Source of the DNA: Flectonema sp. DT1601
Taxonomy: Eukaryota > Euglenozoa > Diplonemea > Diplonemida > Diplonemidae
Direction: 5' to 3'
Assembly: GCA_964019425.1 (NCBI GenBank)
Contig: OZ025807.1
Location: forward strand, 372,001 to 436,000
Length of the DNA: 64,000 nucleotides
Of the stretch, positions 31,632 to 43,123 are shown one piece after another; positions within the stretch are counted from its first letter, which is position 1, and each line of letters begins with the position of its first letter. The notes under the pieces were generated by a model that saw only the letters and a program-made list of their open reading frames with translations, did not search any database and was not told where the DNA came from. The translations under genes and the position numbers were made by a program.

Positions 31632-33668
31632 TTAAAGACACACAATAATCTCACTATCGACGAGGATTTCCTTATCAATCACCTCAGAAGAAGTTCTAAA
31701 TTCAGTTTTTGAAACAGTCTCTAATCCTACAACTACCCCAGCTGGTGCAACAGTTCCCTTTGCAGGAGACTTGAAGACGATCAGCGATCCCATCGCGACT
31801 ACCAAAGCAGTTCCTCCAACGATAGTAAATATCAACCAAAAATGATCTCCACTGTCTCCTTGAGAAGCACCTGATCGAGTAACAAATTCCCCAGACGACG
31901 TCCTGTCATTCTCAAGAGTAGACTCTCTCTTAATACGATTATCAAGTGTCATGTATGGTATCAACATACCGAGAGGTGTTACGTAATTAACATTCGTAAC
32001 TTCATTCGGTGCGAAGGACATCCAAACAAACCAACTCTTGTGTAATTCAGAATCACGTTTCGTATTAACAACAGGATTCTTAAATAAGACTTGAAGACTA
32101 TCACTAGGATTGGTAGTGTCAGATGTCAACAGGTTTTGTTCACCAAGAACATGATGCCAATAAAACTCAAGATACTCCGGCTCTAAAAGAATAAGAGGAG
32201 TAGTAAGCTCACGAACATAACCAATCTTTGTAATATTAATGTTGTAAACAGACATAACAGGAACAGCAAAATCACTCGTTGCGAAACCCTGCCCAGGAAG
32301 CTGCAACGTTGACTCTTCTGGCCATGGAATAACAGTTGTAGGATGGCTGTGTGGTCTTGGCATCACACCAGCTGGGTAATAACCATTTCTTTGGTTACTT
32401 TTGGTAGCAGCGTTGAGTACGTCTTCAGCTGTCATGTGTTCTGATCCAGAAAGAAACACAAACACATCAGATTCCAAATTACCATCCTCAGCCTTATTAA
32501 CATCCCTCACACCATAATGATGCATAAATCTTGAATATCCTTCAGTAAAACTGCAAGGCATGGCACCAATGGATTGCTTAGCGTTCATCTTTCCGTATGG
32601 ACAGAGATATGTAGGCTGACGAATCCAAACACCGAATGTGCTTCCTAACGGTGATGAGAATATCGATTTAATTAACTTCTCTGTTGATGTTTCTGTTGGA
32701 TCAGCCCCGAAGACAATCATGACTCGCTTCTCAGATTCAGATGACTTTGGAAATGACCAGAGACCTTCAGAATCTGAATAGAATTGTCTGTTCGTCAATC
32801 CCCATCGTGAAAGTGGTTTTGTTATATTCGCTTTGAGTTTCAGATTAAGACAAATATCCTCAGGATAGGTATCACTGTTGAGTAGGTCTGATTGAATACC
32901 TTCTCCGAATATCCAACTCCACGCAAACTCCATATCATATCCATCTAACTCACAGTACCTACCAATTGGTAGTAACTCTTCTTTAGGTGAGATCGCGTTC
33001 AAGAGACTTTTATAAAAAGATATTGGCTGTAATCTCAACAACCCTTCAGTTATGGTGAACTGAGCTCCCAAAAATGAATTAAAGTTCGACGGTGCTGGCA
33101 TGATCTCCTCGATGCTACTGGATTTCCAATTTTCAATAAATTTATTTTGTTTTATCCACGAGGGTACACTAATTTGATAATGCCAAGACAGGGCAGAGTA
33201 ACGACCAGTTTGTGAAGTACAAACAATAGACTCTTCTATTAATGTCTTAAGATCACGATCCTGATGCCAGGAGTCTAAATGACCGTGAAGGAATGTTAAA
33301 GATGCTCTTGAAGGCTTTACTGGAAGTGTATCATCAGCCAGGTAACTCAAATATCCAAAAGGTTCTCTGCAGCAGGTTCGTTCCGAGCAATTCTTACGAC
33401 GTCCCCAAACGGTGTATCCCGAATCCAACAATAGCCTCACGTTACTGAAATCTTCACCACCAATAACAATGAGAGCATCTTTTTTTTTGTCTTCTGCGGT
33501 TGGCCATCCCCAAATACCATTCTCATTGGCTTCCCACGCTGCACCAGCTTCCTGCAGTGTCTTTGCTAATGAGTTCCCGCTATTCAGGAGATTTGCCTTG
33601 TCAGAGACTAATGAATAGTAATCAGGAACGTTACTTACGATCAACGTTGTGAGAAGTATCGAAATCAT
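31632..33668 (-). CDS. Type I membrane protein with twofold-repeated ectodomain, 678 aa
   Basis: The start at 33668 is chosen over an in-frame ATG 90 bases upstream because a tract ending TTTTAATAACAG lies 17 bases before it and it begins a signal peptide (MISILLTTLIV). The ectodomain contains two related halves: residues 50-275 (GIWGWP...DALIVIGGED...MEFAWSWIFGEG) and 301-530 (GLWSFP...RVMIVFGAD...LEFYWHHVLGEQ), aligned at a constant offset of about 251-254. Cysteines near residues 94-100 suggest disulfides. Residues 609-634 are a transmembrane helix, followed by a 44-residue tail. I do not recognise the family. It is probably a surface or endomembrane glycoprotein. A near-identical copy lies at 43124-44857. 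Confidence 0.85.
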   Translation of the reverse strand: MISILLTTLIVSNVPDYYSLVSDKANLLNSGNSLAKTLQEAGAAWEANENGIWGWPTAEDKKKDALIVIGGEDFSNVRLLLDSGYTVWGRRKNCSERTCCREPFGYLSYLADDTLPVKPSRASLTFLHGHLDSWHQDRDLKTLIEESIVCTSQTGRYSALSWHYQISVPSWIKQNKFIENWKSSSIEEIMPAPSNFNSFLGAQFTITEGLLRLQPISFYKSLLNAISPKEELLPIGRYCELDGYDMEFAWSWIFGEGIQSDLLNSDTYPEDICLNLKLKANITKPLSRWGLTNRQFYSDSEGLWSFPKSSESEKRVMIVFGADPTETSTEKLIKSIFSSPLGSTFGVWIRQPTYLCPYGKMNAKQSIGAMPCSFTEGYSRFMHHYGVRDVNKAEDGNLESDVFVFLSGSEHMTAEDVLNAATKSNQRNGYYPAGVMPRPHSHPTTVIPWPEESTLQLPGQGFATSDFAVPVMSVYNINITKIGYVRELTTPLILLEPEYLEFYWHHVLGEQNLLTSDTTNPSDSLQVLFKNPVVNTKRDSELHKSWFVWMSFAPNEVTNVNYVTPLGMLIPYMTLDNRIKRESTLENDRTSSGEFVTRSGASQGDSGDHFWLIFTIVGGTALVVAMGSLIVFKSPAKGTVAPAGVVVGLETVSKTEFRTSSEVIDKEILVDSEIIVCL

Positions 33669-33913
33669 GTTTGTTGTGTTAAGATCTGTTATTAAAATAA
33701 ATTTTAGTAGTTCCTTTTTGTTCAATCTGTGTCTCACTGGACTATACCCTTTGCTCAAGTTTTTGTCATAATAAGTTTCTATTTTTTATTTTTTTTTTTT
33801 TTTTTTTTAAAAATAGAATTCCGATTCTAGTTTATAAAAAATAGCAACTCCCCCGAGACCGTTCTCAGATGACAACATTTGATGGTATACTCGCATAGCA
33901 GAGTGAGATTTTG

Positions 33914-33947
<34 letters not shown>

Positions 33948-34661
33948 CACAACAGACAACCAACACATTACAAACCATAAAAAGTACTAACAATTTTTAA
34001 GAGTAAGGGAAAAAGAGAGCGTCTTCTCTTTTCTTAGAGAATTTTTTTTTTTTTTTTCATTTTAAAAAAAACCAGGGTTTGTGTAAATTAGATCTGGGAA
34101 AAGAAGCATCAGATTAGGCTAATAAATCACCACTTCTGATATAACAACAGATCTCCAAACGTGTAAATCCAAACACTACTGTAACCAGAAGAAATTAATA
34201 TCTCAATCTAGTTTATGAATTACGTTAAACTGATACAGGTAAATGTTTTTATTTCGCACAATAGCCGCCAGATTCATTTTTTTGGAAGCATCGACTCTGC
34301 GCACAACTCAGCACCTGCACCAGCTACAGAGATAAGTGTTTAGGTAGAGAACAGTAATTACTGTGAACAGCATCTTTGAACCCCAACCGACAATATTCTC
34401 AAAAAGTAAATAATAATATTAAAAAAAACTAAAAAAACGATTGATGGCCACTCTTGTCTGCGAGACGAGGTCTATATACGTGGAGAGAAACAAAAAGAAA
34501 TACGCCGAAAAGGAATCTTTCGTTGTGGGGTTAAGAGAAGTCAAAAAAAAAAAAATTAAAAAAAAAGTTGTATTTTTTTTTTGATACACCGCAACCAGTA
34601 TCCTTATAGAAGCTTCGCAAATAATTATTTACTCAAAAGCGGTAATTGTTATATGAGAACG
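33669..34661. other. Upstream flank of the membrane protein gene; duplicated region
   Basis: Contains T and A runs and a stretch (to 34328, then 34375-34654) that recurs at 44858-45511 and 42306-42591. A remnant of the small Gly/Ala-rich protein gene lies at 34249-34328. Confidence 0.6.
34249..34328 (-). pseudogene. Remnant of the small Gly/Ala-rich protein gene
   Basis: Matches the 3' end of the intact gene at 45433-45744 (about the last 26 codons, ending in GGYCAK and stop) with one extra T in a T run, shifting the frame. All sequence beyond 34328, including the start and most of the coding part, is replaced by unrelated DNA. Confidence 0.8.
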
Positions 34662-36442
34662 TGCCAAAAGTAGGGTACAATTTTGGGCCACGGGTATCTG
34701 ACGGTCCCTAAGTGTGAATCCGACCACTTTTCACAAGATATTTTATACTCAAAAAATGCAATTCCGTGTCTGGGAAGTGATTTTACTCACCGCTAGTTTC
34801 AAAATTCCATATTTTCCCTAAGAGCTTACCTGTAGTATAAGGAAAATGGTAGTGATACTAAGTTCGACCAGGTGCTTAGTACTGATAATACAATGATGTG
34901 CTTTCTTTTTTATAAAAATCATTGATTTTGCTGAAGTTCTTAATTGCTACACGTCACTGGGAGTGCTGGAAGTACTGCTACTAGCACAGGTACTACTGAT
35001 ACTGGTACACATACTGTCACTACTGGTAATGATGCTACTGGTGCTGCTTTCAAATTCTGATCTAGGGCAGTTGCGCAAGTCGTGGTCAACCCCACCGCAC
35101 CCCTTACACTGACGCTGCTTTCTTTTCCTTTTGGGTATCTGTGTCCCTTTTCCCCCAAGCAACTGTATTTCCCCTGCTTGTAGAAATGGCTATTGCCTTC
35201 CTGCGGAACCTGTGGCAATGTACCCTTTTCTTTGTAGTCTAGGGTGATCACCAGACTGTCACCTGGGTCTTGTGTTTTTTCAGCGTAAATTGCGTTCTGG
35301 CGTCGGAATTCCTCAGTGTGAAGATCAATCTCTACGAGTTGCTGAATGTATTCTGCAGCCTGAAGTTTAATATTTTGGGTACACTTCCAGGAGAATTGAG
35401 CATGCACTGGAGAATAAGACCACTTGAGCGAGAGACATTCCAGACACTCATCGAGTAACCGGACTTCCCTTTAGCACTTTTAAGGAGCTTCCCCAGTTTC
35501 TTCCTGATTGACTGGCCTGCCAGGCAGTAGTTACAAACATCAGTTCGGCGGGCCAGTTTGCGGAATTCTTCTTTTCTCATCCTACGAAAGGTTGTCATTG
35601 AAATCTTATCTCTGAGAGAGCTGCTCTCATAGATGCTCCGGAAAGTTGGCAAGACATTCTGGATGGTGACGGTTGAGTCTCGCACCTTCGACAGCCTCTT
35701 CAGTGTGATAGAGGTTTCCGCCGATGCTGCCCTGTGCTCGCTGTCGACAACTTCTGCCATCTCCTCATTGGTTTTTCTTGGCCGTCCTAGCATCTGAGCC
35801 TCACTGTTTCTCTCATCCCATGCCTTCCTTCCGATCTTAATACCGGCTTCTGCAAAGTGTTAAAACTTCCACCCGTTGCTGTCAAGTGTTTTAAAAACTC
35901 TCCTCCTCCTTCCAACTTCTAAACTACTTATCATCTCACCTACACAAGGGGGAACAACACATTTCCACAGACTTGATATGCCAATAACATCCCTGAGCAT
36001 GCTGTCAACATCGCCTCCTGAAAGGCACTCAAGCAGCTGTTTTGCTAATCTCACTCGTCTCTTTGTCGACCCACTAGCACTGTTTCACTCCCCCCCATTG
36101 GAGCTGCTCACCCATTTCTGTCATTAGCTCTTTGGACCGCGAGATAACAACTTTTTCTTGCATGTTTCTGGATGTTGTAGGAATTTAACTGGTTTCAGAT
36201 AAATAAACGACATGATTTAAAAAGGCAGCAAAAATGGTTCATACAGGACAAAGGCCTGTTAGCCTACAAAGAGGGGTCTTTAGTGAAGGAAATATGGAAT
36301 TTTGAAACTAGCGGTGAGTAAAATCACTTCCCAGACACGGAATTGCATTTTTTGAGTATAAAATATCTTGTGAAAAGTGGTCGGATTCACACTTAGGGAC
36401 TGTCAGATACCCGTGGCCCAAAATTGTACCCTACTTTTGGCA
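34662..36442. mobile_element. DNA transposon with ~156-bp terminal inverted repeats
   Basis: The left end 34662-34817 and right end 36285-36442 are inverted copies of each other with only a few differences (outermost bases TGCCAAAAGTAGGGTAC). The inside, read on the minus strand, has broken frames (about 36160 down to 34940). One contains GRPRKTNEEMAEVV, a helical region and DVCNYC with downstream basic residues, suggesting a remnant transposase with a zinc-binding part. I cannot name the superfamily. Target-site duplication is not clear. The element is absent from the corresponding place in the duplicate at about 42591. Confidence 0.85.
34940..36163 (-). pseudogene. Degenerate transposase-like frames inside the TIR transposon
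   Basis: Three partial frames: 36054-35860 (MRLAKQLLECLSGGDVDSML...), 35793-35332 (GRPRKTNEEM..., CNYCLAGQSIRKK) and 35407-34940. They run in the same direction and in order, with stops and frame changes between them, as expected for a decayed single coding region. No DDE catalytic triad could be placed. Confidence 0.5.
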
Positions 36443-36692
36443 TCCTCTCAGAAAATAGTAATGTGATACTTGGTAATGTTTTGTGAACAAAACCCACGAA
36501 AAGAACTACAACAAAAAAAGAACAAGAATGTTAAGTTCACTACGTGAAAACCTGCTTTTGATGCACACAGTACAGTGAGTTGTCATTGCCAGACATATTA
36601 AGCTTTTCGCGTTTAACAAAACAGTTTGCGTCTCACAAACGATGAGAATCGCCGAATAGGCAGCCAGTATTAATTATAAAAAACCAACAGAA

Positions 36693-36727
<35 letters not shown>

Positions 36728-36828
36728 AACGAGAGGAAATGGGCAACGAAGCCTTGAACATTACTTAGTTGCGAACATAACTTAGAGAGGGAGGGAGAGG
36801 CAGAGAGAGGAAGCTGAGAGGGTACAAA

Positions 36829-36911
36829 AACCTTTCAGATAAGCCTTATATTTTGATAATCGCAGATAGTAGTAGCGAGATAGAATAATTGGCTCTTAAT
36901 CTGAATGATTT
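36829..36911. mobile_element. MITE-like inverted-repeat element, copy C
   Basis: Bounded by AACCTTTCAGATAAG and CTTAATCTGAATGATT, the same ends as the copies at 18254 and 27438. Shorter interior. It sits just before a duplicated block starting at about 36922 and is not present beside the other copy of that block. Confidence 0.5.
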
Positions 36912-37616
36912 GTTCCTATTATTAATTCATTTTTTTTTTTTTTTTTGACACAAGAATATAAAAAGGAAAGGGGGTAACAAAAAAAAAAAAAAAAACTACA
37001 TTTTCTGCAGTTGATGTGTACGACGTTTTAACTCACACTCATAACAACGGATGACAGAAGACTCGGCATTGCCTTGTTTGTTTAGGTTTGATAATTGATG
37101 TTGTTGTTCATGAAAAATTCACACTGTACCAGGCTCAGGTTCAGTTACTTTATGTTGTCCGGATGGGGTCCGAATCCAGTGGTGCAAAAAGACAAGAGAA
37201 GAGAGAGAATAATATACACAACTCTCTCTATTGAAATAATTTTCATGGATTTTTGAAGCACACAAAAAAGTATGATTTAAGAAAAATAACGAAAAAAACG
37301 TAAATTAACAAAACTATTTTTTTTCAGGACTCGAACCCATCGAAATTAAATTCTTATCTGTTGCTTTTCTTTAACTTCAACTACAGAAAATAGTTACACA
37401 AACACGTAACGATGTCTTTGGGTGTGTTCAAAAACCCGTCAACAAAGTTAAACTCATAAAGTTAAATAAAAAAAAGAGGAGGTTCTTGCAAGGAGAAAAA
37501 AAAAGAGGGAAAAAAAACGCTCTGTCTATTTGACTTGCAAGATGCGTAATTTCACAGCAAAGACACATGCTAATACACTTCTTCAAAATACCTACTACAA
37601 GTAGACGAACATTGGC

Positions 37617-38200
37617 GGATGGACTTCTCATCTCCGGCCGCTGGATCTAACTGTCATGGCCAACTTCAAAGAAGCATCAAGCTTTCTTGGTGAGTGGATG
37701 ACAGAGCAGATGCGCAAGCGGGAGGAAAAGTTGAAAAAATCAAAGCAAAAAGCTGATAGAAACTTTAACGCGCTGCGAAAGGGAAGGGTCCAAAGGGAGC
37801 TCCTGAATCCGAACCCATGTCAAAATGGATGAAGGAGCTCACAAAAACGAAGTCGCAAATTGGGTGGATAGTGACAGCCCTTGATAGTATTACGAAAAAT
37901 ACTATCATGGCTGGTTTTATAAAAGCAGGTATTGTCAATCCTGCAAATCCACCCGAGCTCCTGAAGTCTGTAGTTGTGAACATGAGTTCATGTTTCTTAA
38001 TACCGCACCTCATACCTCGGTGTATTACAACGATTGGAGAAGGGAACTCCTTAGTTGTAGTTGGCCTCGTCTAGACTACTACTTGCTGCTTTTAGGAATT
38101 TTGACATCATTCATTAAGACTGGTGTGCAACCAGCTACCAACAACGTTATTTGTGGATATGTTGTCCTGATATGTATCTGGAAGCAACTTCAACATTAGT
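37617..38200 (+). pseudogene. Transposase C-terminal fragment (pogo/DDE-like, tentative)
   Basis: Plus-strand translation gives basic helical text (MTEQMRKREEKLKKSKQKA) and, further on in another frame, QIGWIVTALDSITKNTIMAG followed by FIKAGIVNP. This resembles the C-terminal end of pogo/Tigger-like transposases, where a phrase like 'W..I...TI..SF.K.GI' is common. It needs at least one frame change and no catalytic residues are visible. It abuts the end of a duplicated block. Confidence 0.4.
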
Positions 38201-38454
38201 TATCAATCCCCCACCAGGTTGGTACACAAGACCAGCCTGTAGAACTTTAACCAGTTCAAAATGTCGATAATTTAGTACCAAAGTCAAAAGAAAAAGGTCA
38301 AAAAAAAAAAATTTTTTTTTCTGGAATCCGAATTTTGCTAAGTGTTTTCTGTGAATGATTGTACTAAAAAAACTTTGGATATAATAAAGATGGTGGATTT
38401 GGCCATTTTTTGCTGATTTGGAGACTTTTTATACACCATGATATTTATAATTAC

Positions 38455-39268
<814 letters not shown>

Positions 39269-40007
39269 GATGGAAGTGCCCTACAATTTGGAGGGCGTGT
39301 AGGGCGCTTGTAGGGCGCTTTTAATATAAATATTATTTTGGAGGGCGCTTTTTTTTACGTTTTTTATTACTATAAGACAGCTAAATTGACGTCGACTTAC
39401 ACTGACGCACAAGTATTTTGACGCAGAAGCCAAAAAAAAATTTTGACATGCTTGGCAGTCTTTCGAAAAAGGAAAAAAAGGGTGTCACGGGGTTCGAACC
39501 CGAGACCTCCAGGTCATGGTTCTGAGGTCAACAATGGCAAAAACAATGGGCCACTCCTTGAGAGCTTCCGGAGCCTAGTGCAATCCCTGAAGCTGAAACT
39601 CATTTCAGTGGACGATGCATCCCAGATCTACAAGGAGCTGATTAGCCGCAGAATGCACCGAGTCGAATATAGAGGGATTCGAGGAGGGAGAGTGTGTTCT
39701 TGCTAACCTGTTAATAGGCCGGTCTTCACGGTACCTTGTGAGAAAAAAAAGAAGTTTACTGGTGGCAAGTAAACTGATATCCCAGAGACGCATTTGATCG
39801 GGCGAACCGGAGAAAAGTCAAATAAGATGCGATTCGACCCTCGCTGAGGGCAGGGGTGTGTCAAAATGAGCTCGGCATTATATTAAATTTAATTAAAAAA
39901 GCGCCCTACGCGCCCTCCAGCGCCCTATTTTGGCCCTACAATGGCCCTACAAATTTTTTTGGCTGATTTTCACCAGGCGCCCTCCAAATTTGGAGGGCAC
40001 TTCCATC
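39269..40007. mobile_element. 739-bp non-autonomous DNA transposon inserted at TA in the microsatellite
   Basis: Ends are GATGGAAGTGCCCTACAA and the inverted TTGGAGGGCACTTCCATC, flanked on both sides by TA inside TAA repeats, as for mariner-like insertions. Subterminal AGGGCGC units recur, and the right end contains an 18-bp perfect palindrome (CCCTCCAAATTTGGAGGG). The interior carries a tRNA-like B box (GGGTTCGAACCC read on the minus strand, near 39485-39500) and a short open frame (39443-39706) with no family I recognise. Confidence 0.82.
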
Positions 40008-40356
40008 TATGAATAATAATAATAATAATAAATGACGATTGCTGACCAAGGAATAATATTCAAATGAATTTTCGTTTCAAAGAAACGAACAGAATTAAGA
40101 GAGAGGCAGAGGAAAAAAAAAAAAAAAAATAATATGAAGAGGAAATAATCAAACATGAAAAAAAAATAAAATAAAATAAAAATAAAAAACGTTGTATGAA
40201 AAAGGAAAAAAAAGAAAAAAAAAAGACCAGAAAAGGAAAGAGAAAATGAAAAGGTATAATATTATTGTGGGGATATGAGGGATAGCAGGGAGATGCTCTT
40301 TTTTTTTTTTTTTTTTTTTATTTAAAATTTTTTTCTTTTTTTATTATTTTTTAAAA

Positions 40357-40880
40357 AAGGAAACAATCAGTTTAGCGTCTCGATCAGGACGGAAAATAGA
40401 AATTAATCGACATAGTCGATCGATAAAAAACAATGATAACATTGTTTATTCTTTTTCTTTTTTTTTTTTATATTCTTTTTATTTATTTTTAGAAAAAACA
40501 ATCAGTTTAGCGTCTTGACCAGGACGGAAAATAGAAAGTAATCGACATAGTCGATCGATAAAAAAAACAATGATAACATTGTTTATTCCTTTTTTTTTTT
40601 TTTTTATTCTTTTTATTTATTTTTAAAGAAAAAACAATCAGTTTAGCGTCCTGACCAGGACGGAAAATAGAAAGTGATCGACATAGTCGATCGATAAAAA
40701 AACAATGATAACATTGTTTATTCTTTTTTTTTTTTTTTTTTTTATATTCTTTTTATTTATTTTTAAAAGAAAAAAACAATCAGTTTAGCGTCTTGACCAG
40801 GACGGAAAATAGAAATTAGTCGACAAAGTCGATCGGTAAAAAAAACAATGATAACATTGTTTATTCCTTTTTTTTTTTTT
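40357..40880. repeat. Four-copy tandem repeat (~133-144 bp) with internal palindromes
   Basis: Units begin at about 40361, 40497, 40633 and 40776 with AACAATCAGTTTAGCGTC. Each contains TCGACATAGTCGATCGAT and the palindrome CAATGATAACATTG, then a T-rich spacer. Cores are nearly identical and spacer T-run lengths vary. Confidence 0.88.
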
Positions 40881-40887
40881 TTTGTAT

Positions 40888-40985
40888 TCCATACTTGTAC
40901 CCCTTTAAAGGGGGCAAAATAAAGGGGAAATTAAAGGGCTTTTAATGCCCTTTAATTTCCGTAATTCCAAAATTATAATAATAAT
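40888..40985. mobile_element. Terminal fragment of the CATACTTGTACCCC transposon family
   Basis: CATACTTGTACCCCTTTA followed by AAGGGG matches the ends of the transposon in the Vps39 intron (47944-49998). The next bases hold a 14-bp perfect inverted repeat, GGAAATTAAAGGGC with GCCCTTTAATTTCC. Sequence at 41365-41480 also matches the inner left part of that transposon (47976-48065), so pieces of the family are scattered here. Confidence 0.65.
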
Positions 40986-41828
40986 AAGAGATTTTCGCTA
41001 TTGGTGGGTCCAATAATTCCATTTTCGCTAATAATAATAATAATAATAATAATACCCATCGAAATTAAATTCTTATCTGTTGCTTTTCTTTAACTTCAAC
41101 TACAGAAAATAGTTACACAAACACGTAACGATGTCTTTGGGTGTGTTCAAAAACCCGTCAACAAAGTTAAACTCATAAAGTTAAATAAAAAAAAGAGGAG
41201 GCTCTTGCAAGGAGAAAAAAAAAGAGGGGGAAAAAACGCTCTGTCTATTTGACTTGCAAGATGCGTAATTTCACAGCAAAGACACATGCTAATACACTTC
41301 TTCAAAATACCTACTACAAGTAGACGAACATTCTAGTGAGGTAGCTTGATTGTGAGGGGAGTTAACTGTTCGAGTTTGTACGTAAAATACAAATGTATTG
41401 TATCATAAACAACATAACGGTAATTTAACATTAGTTCTGAGATACAGTTGACTAAAGGTAATGTTAGTGTAGGTATACACTCTGCGATTGAATTAAATAC
41501 TTTACATTATAATAAATGTTTCTAACTTAGCTGCAATACACATCTCTTTTTCCGTGTTGTCATTCAGCGCAGTACGGAATCGAGTTATTCAATTTTGAAT
41601 TAATCGTGAGCCCTGGGAAACCAAAACCAGAGGTATAATGTAATACGGCAGACAGAGTGTAGGTTTCACCTACAAATTACTTGCTTAAAATCAACGATTC
41701 TTTGAAAAAAATATGTTAGCAAAAATTGCTAGTTCGTAGCGGAGCACTCACCTTAAATAAATTATGGTAGCGTTATCCAGAATTCAGTTAGAAAATCTGA
41801 GAGGGTTGCATAATCTAGGAGATATTTA

Positions 41829-42300
41829 TTATGTTAGCTTTTCGGAATAAAGCATACCTGAGGAGGAAATAAAAAAAAAAAAAAAAAAAAATCTGACCCA
41901 GAGAGTCTTCACTGTGTATATCACGACACTGAATTCAAGGGGACAACATGAGTTGAAATAATAATAAAAAATCGACAAAACAACGAAATGGATAAGCCCG
42001 AATAACAAACGGTTAGATTTCACAACTGATGACTGACCTCTATAAAACGATCAGCAGGCAGTTGTTGGAACGCTGTTTCTATCAGAAGAAGAATTCTTTT
42101 TTTTTATTTTTTTTTATTTTCCCCCTGCTAAATCTTCTCAGAGGGAAAAAAACAATTCATATCGTACTGTTAGCTAGTACTGTATCAAAGAGCTGTTAAA
42201 GAGGGAAAATAAAAAAAAAAAAAAGAAGAAGAAAAAAAAGAAGAACTTGCTGGGGCATTAGCTTAAACTACAGAAAATCGAACAATTCGTACTGTTGATG
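41829..42300. other. Intergenic low-complexity DNA between duplicated blocks
   Basis: A-rich runs at 41870 and 42210, no gene and no repeat match I can find elsewhere in the window. Confidence 0.4.
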
Positions 42301-42591
42301 TCTTGCTTTGAACCCCAAACGACAATATTCTCAAAAAGTAAATAATAATATTAAAAAAAACTAAAAAAACGATTGATGGCCACGAGACGAGGTCTATATA
42401 CGTGGAGAGAATCAAAAAGAAATACGTCGAAAAGAATCTTTCGTTGTGGGGTTAAGAGAAGTCAAAAAAAAAAAAATTAAAAAAAATTTAAAAAAAAGTT
42501 GTATTTTTTTTTTGATACATTGATACTGCAACCAGTATCCTTATAGAAGCTTCGCAAATAATTATTTACTCAAAAGCGGTAATTGTTATAT

Positions 42592-42897
42592 TAATGCCAT
42601 AAACGAATTATTTCTGTGCACATTTCATCACTCGCGGAGTAGAAATAACCCGATAATTACATTCCGTACACAAGGCCGATGGCTGGCAAATCGAAATTAT
42701 CACAAAAGTGTGAAGTTAAGACCAAATCTAATACAGCAGTAAAATTATGATTTTTAACTCTCAACTCATAATTATCTTCTCGTGGTGATGCCGACCCCTC
42801 GCGCTTCGCGCTCGGCGCCGGAATCCCCACTCGATAATAATTAAACTGTTTCGAGTTGAATTATGTCAACTTAAGCATCCCCCCAATTAATACACAT
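42592..42897. mobile_element. Insertion between duplicated blocks with GC-rich palindromic centre (tentative MITE)
   Basis: At about 42757-42860, CAACTCATAATTAT faces ATAATT...GAGTTG as imperfect inverted ends around a GC-rich centre (CGCGCTTCGCGCTCGGCGCCGG region, 42798-42822). The base composition is strikingly unlike the surroundings. No coding capacity. Confidence 0.4.
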
Positions 42898-43123
42898 AAT
42901 TCATTTTTTTTTTTTTTTGACACAGGAATATAAAAAGGAAAGGGGGTAACAAAAAAAAAAAAAAAAAACTACATTTTCTACAGTTGATGTGTACGACGTT
43001 TTAACTCACACTCATAACAACGGATGACAGAAGACTCGGCATTGCCTTGTTTGTTTAGGTTTGATAATTGATGTTGTTGTTCTATGAAAAATTCACACTG
43101 TACCAGGCTCAGGTTCAGTTACT

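Noticed and set aside
33669-33758. In-frame upstream ATG adding 30 residues to the membrane protein
   Set aside because: The AG acceptor lies between the two ATGs, and the downstream ATG starts a proper signal peptide.
37325-37345. tRNA B box (GGGTTCGAGTCC on minus) as part of a tRNA
   Set aside because: The upstream sequence gives no D or anticodon arm.
39470-39530. Functional tRNA gene in the TA-flanked element
   Set aside because: Only a B-box-bearing 3' half is present; D arm and acceptor stem cannot be built.
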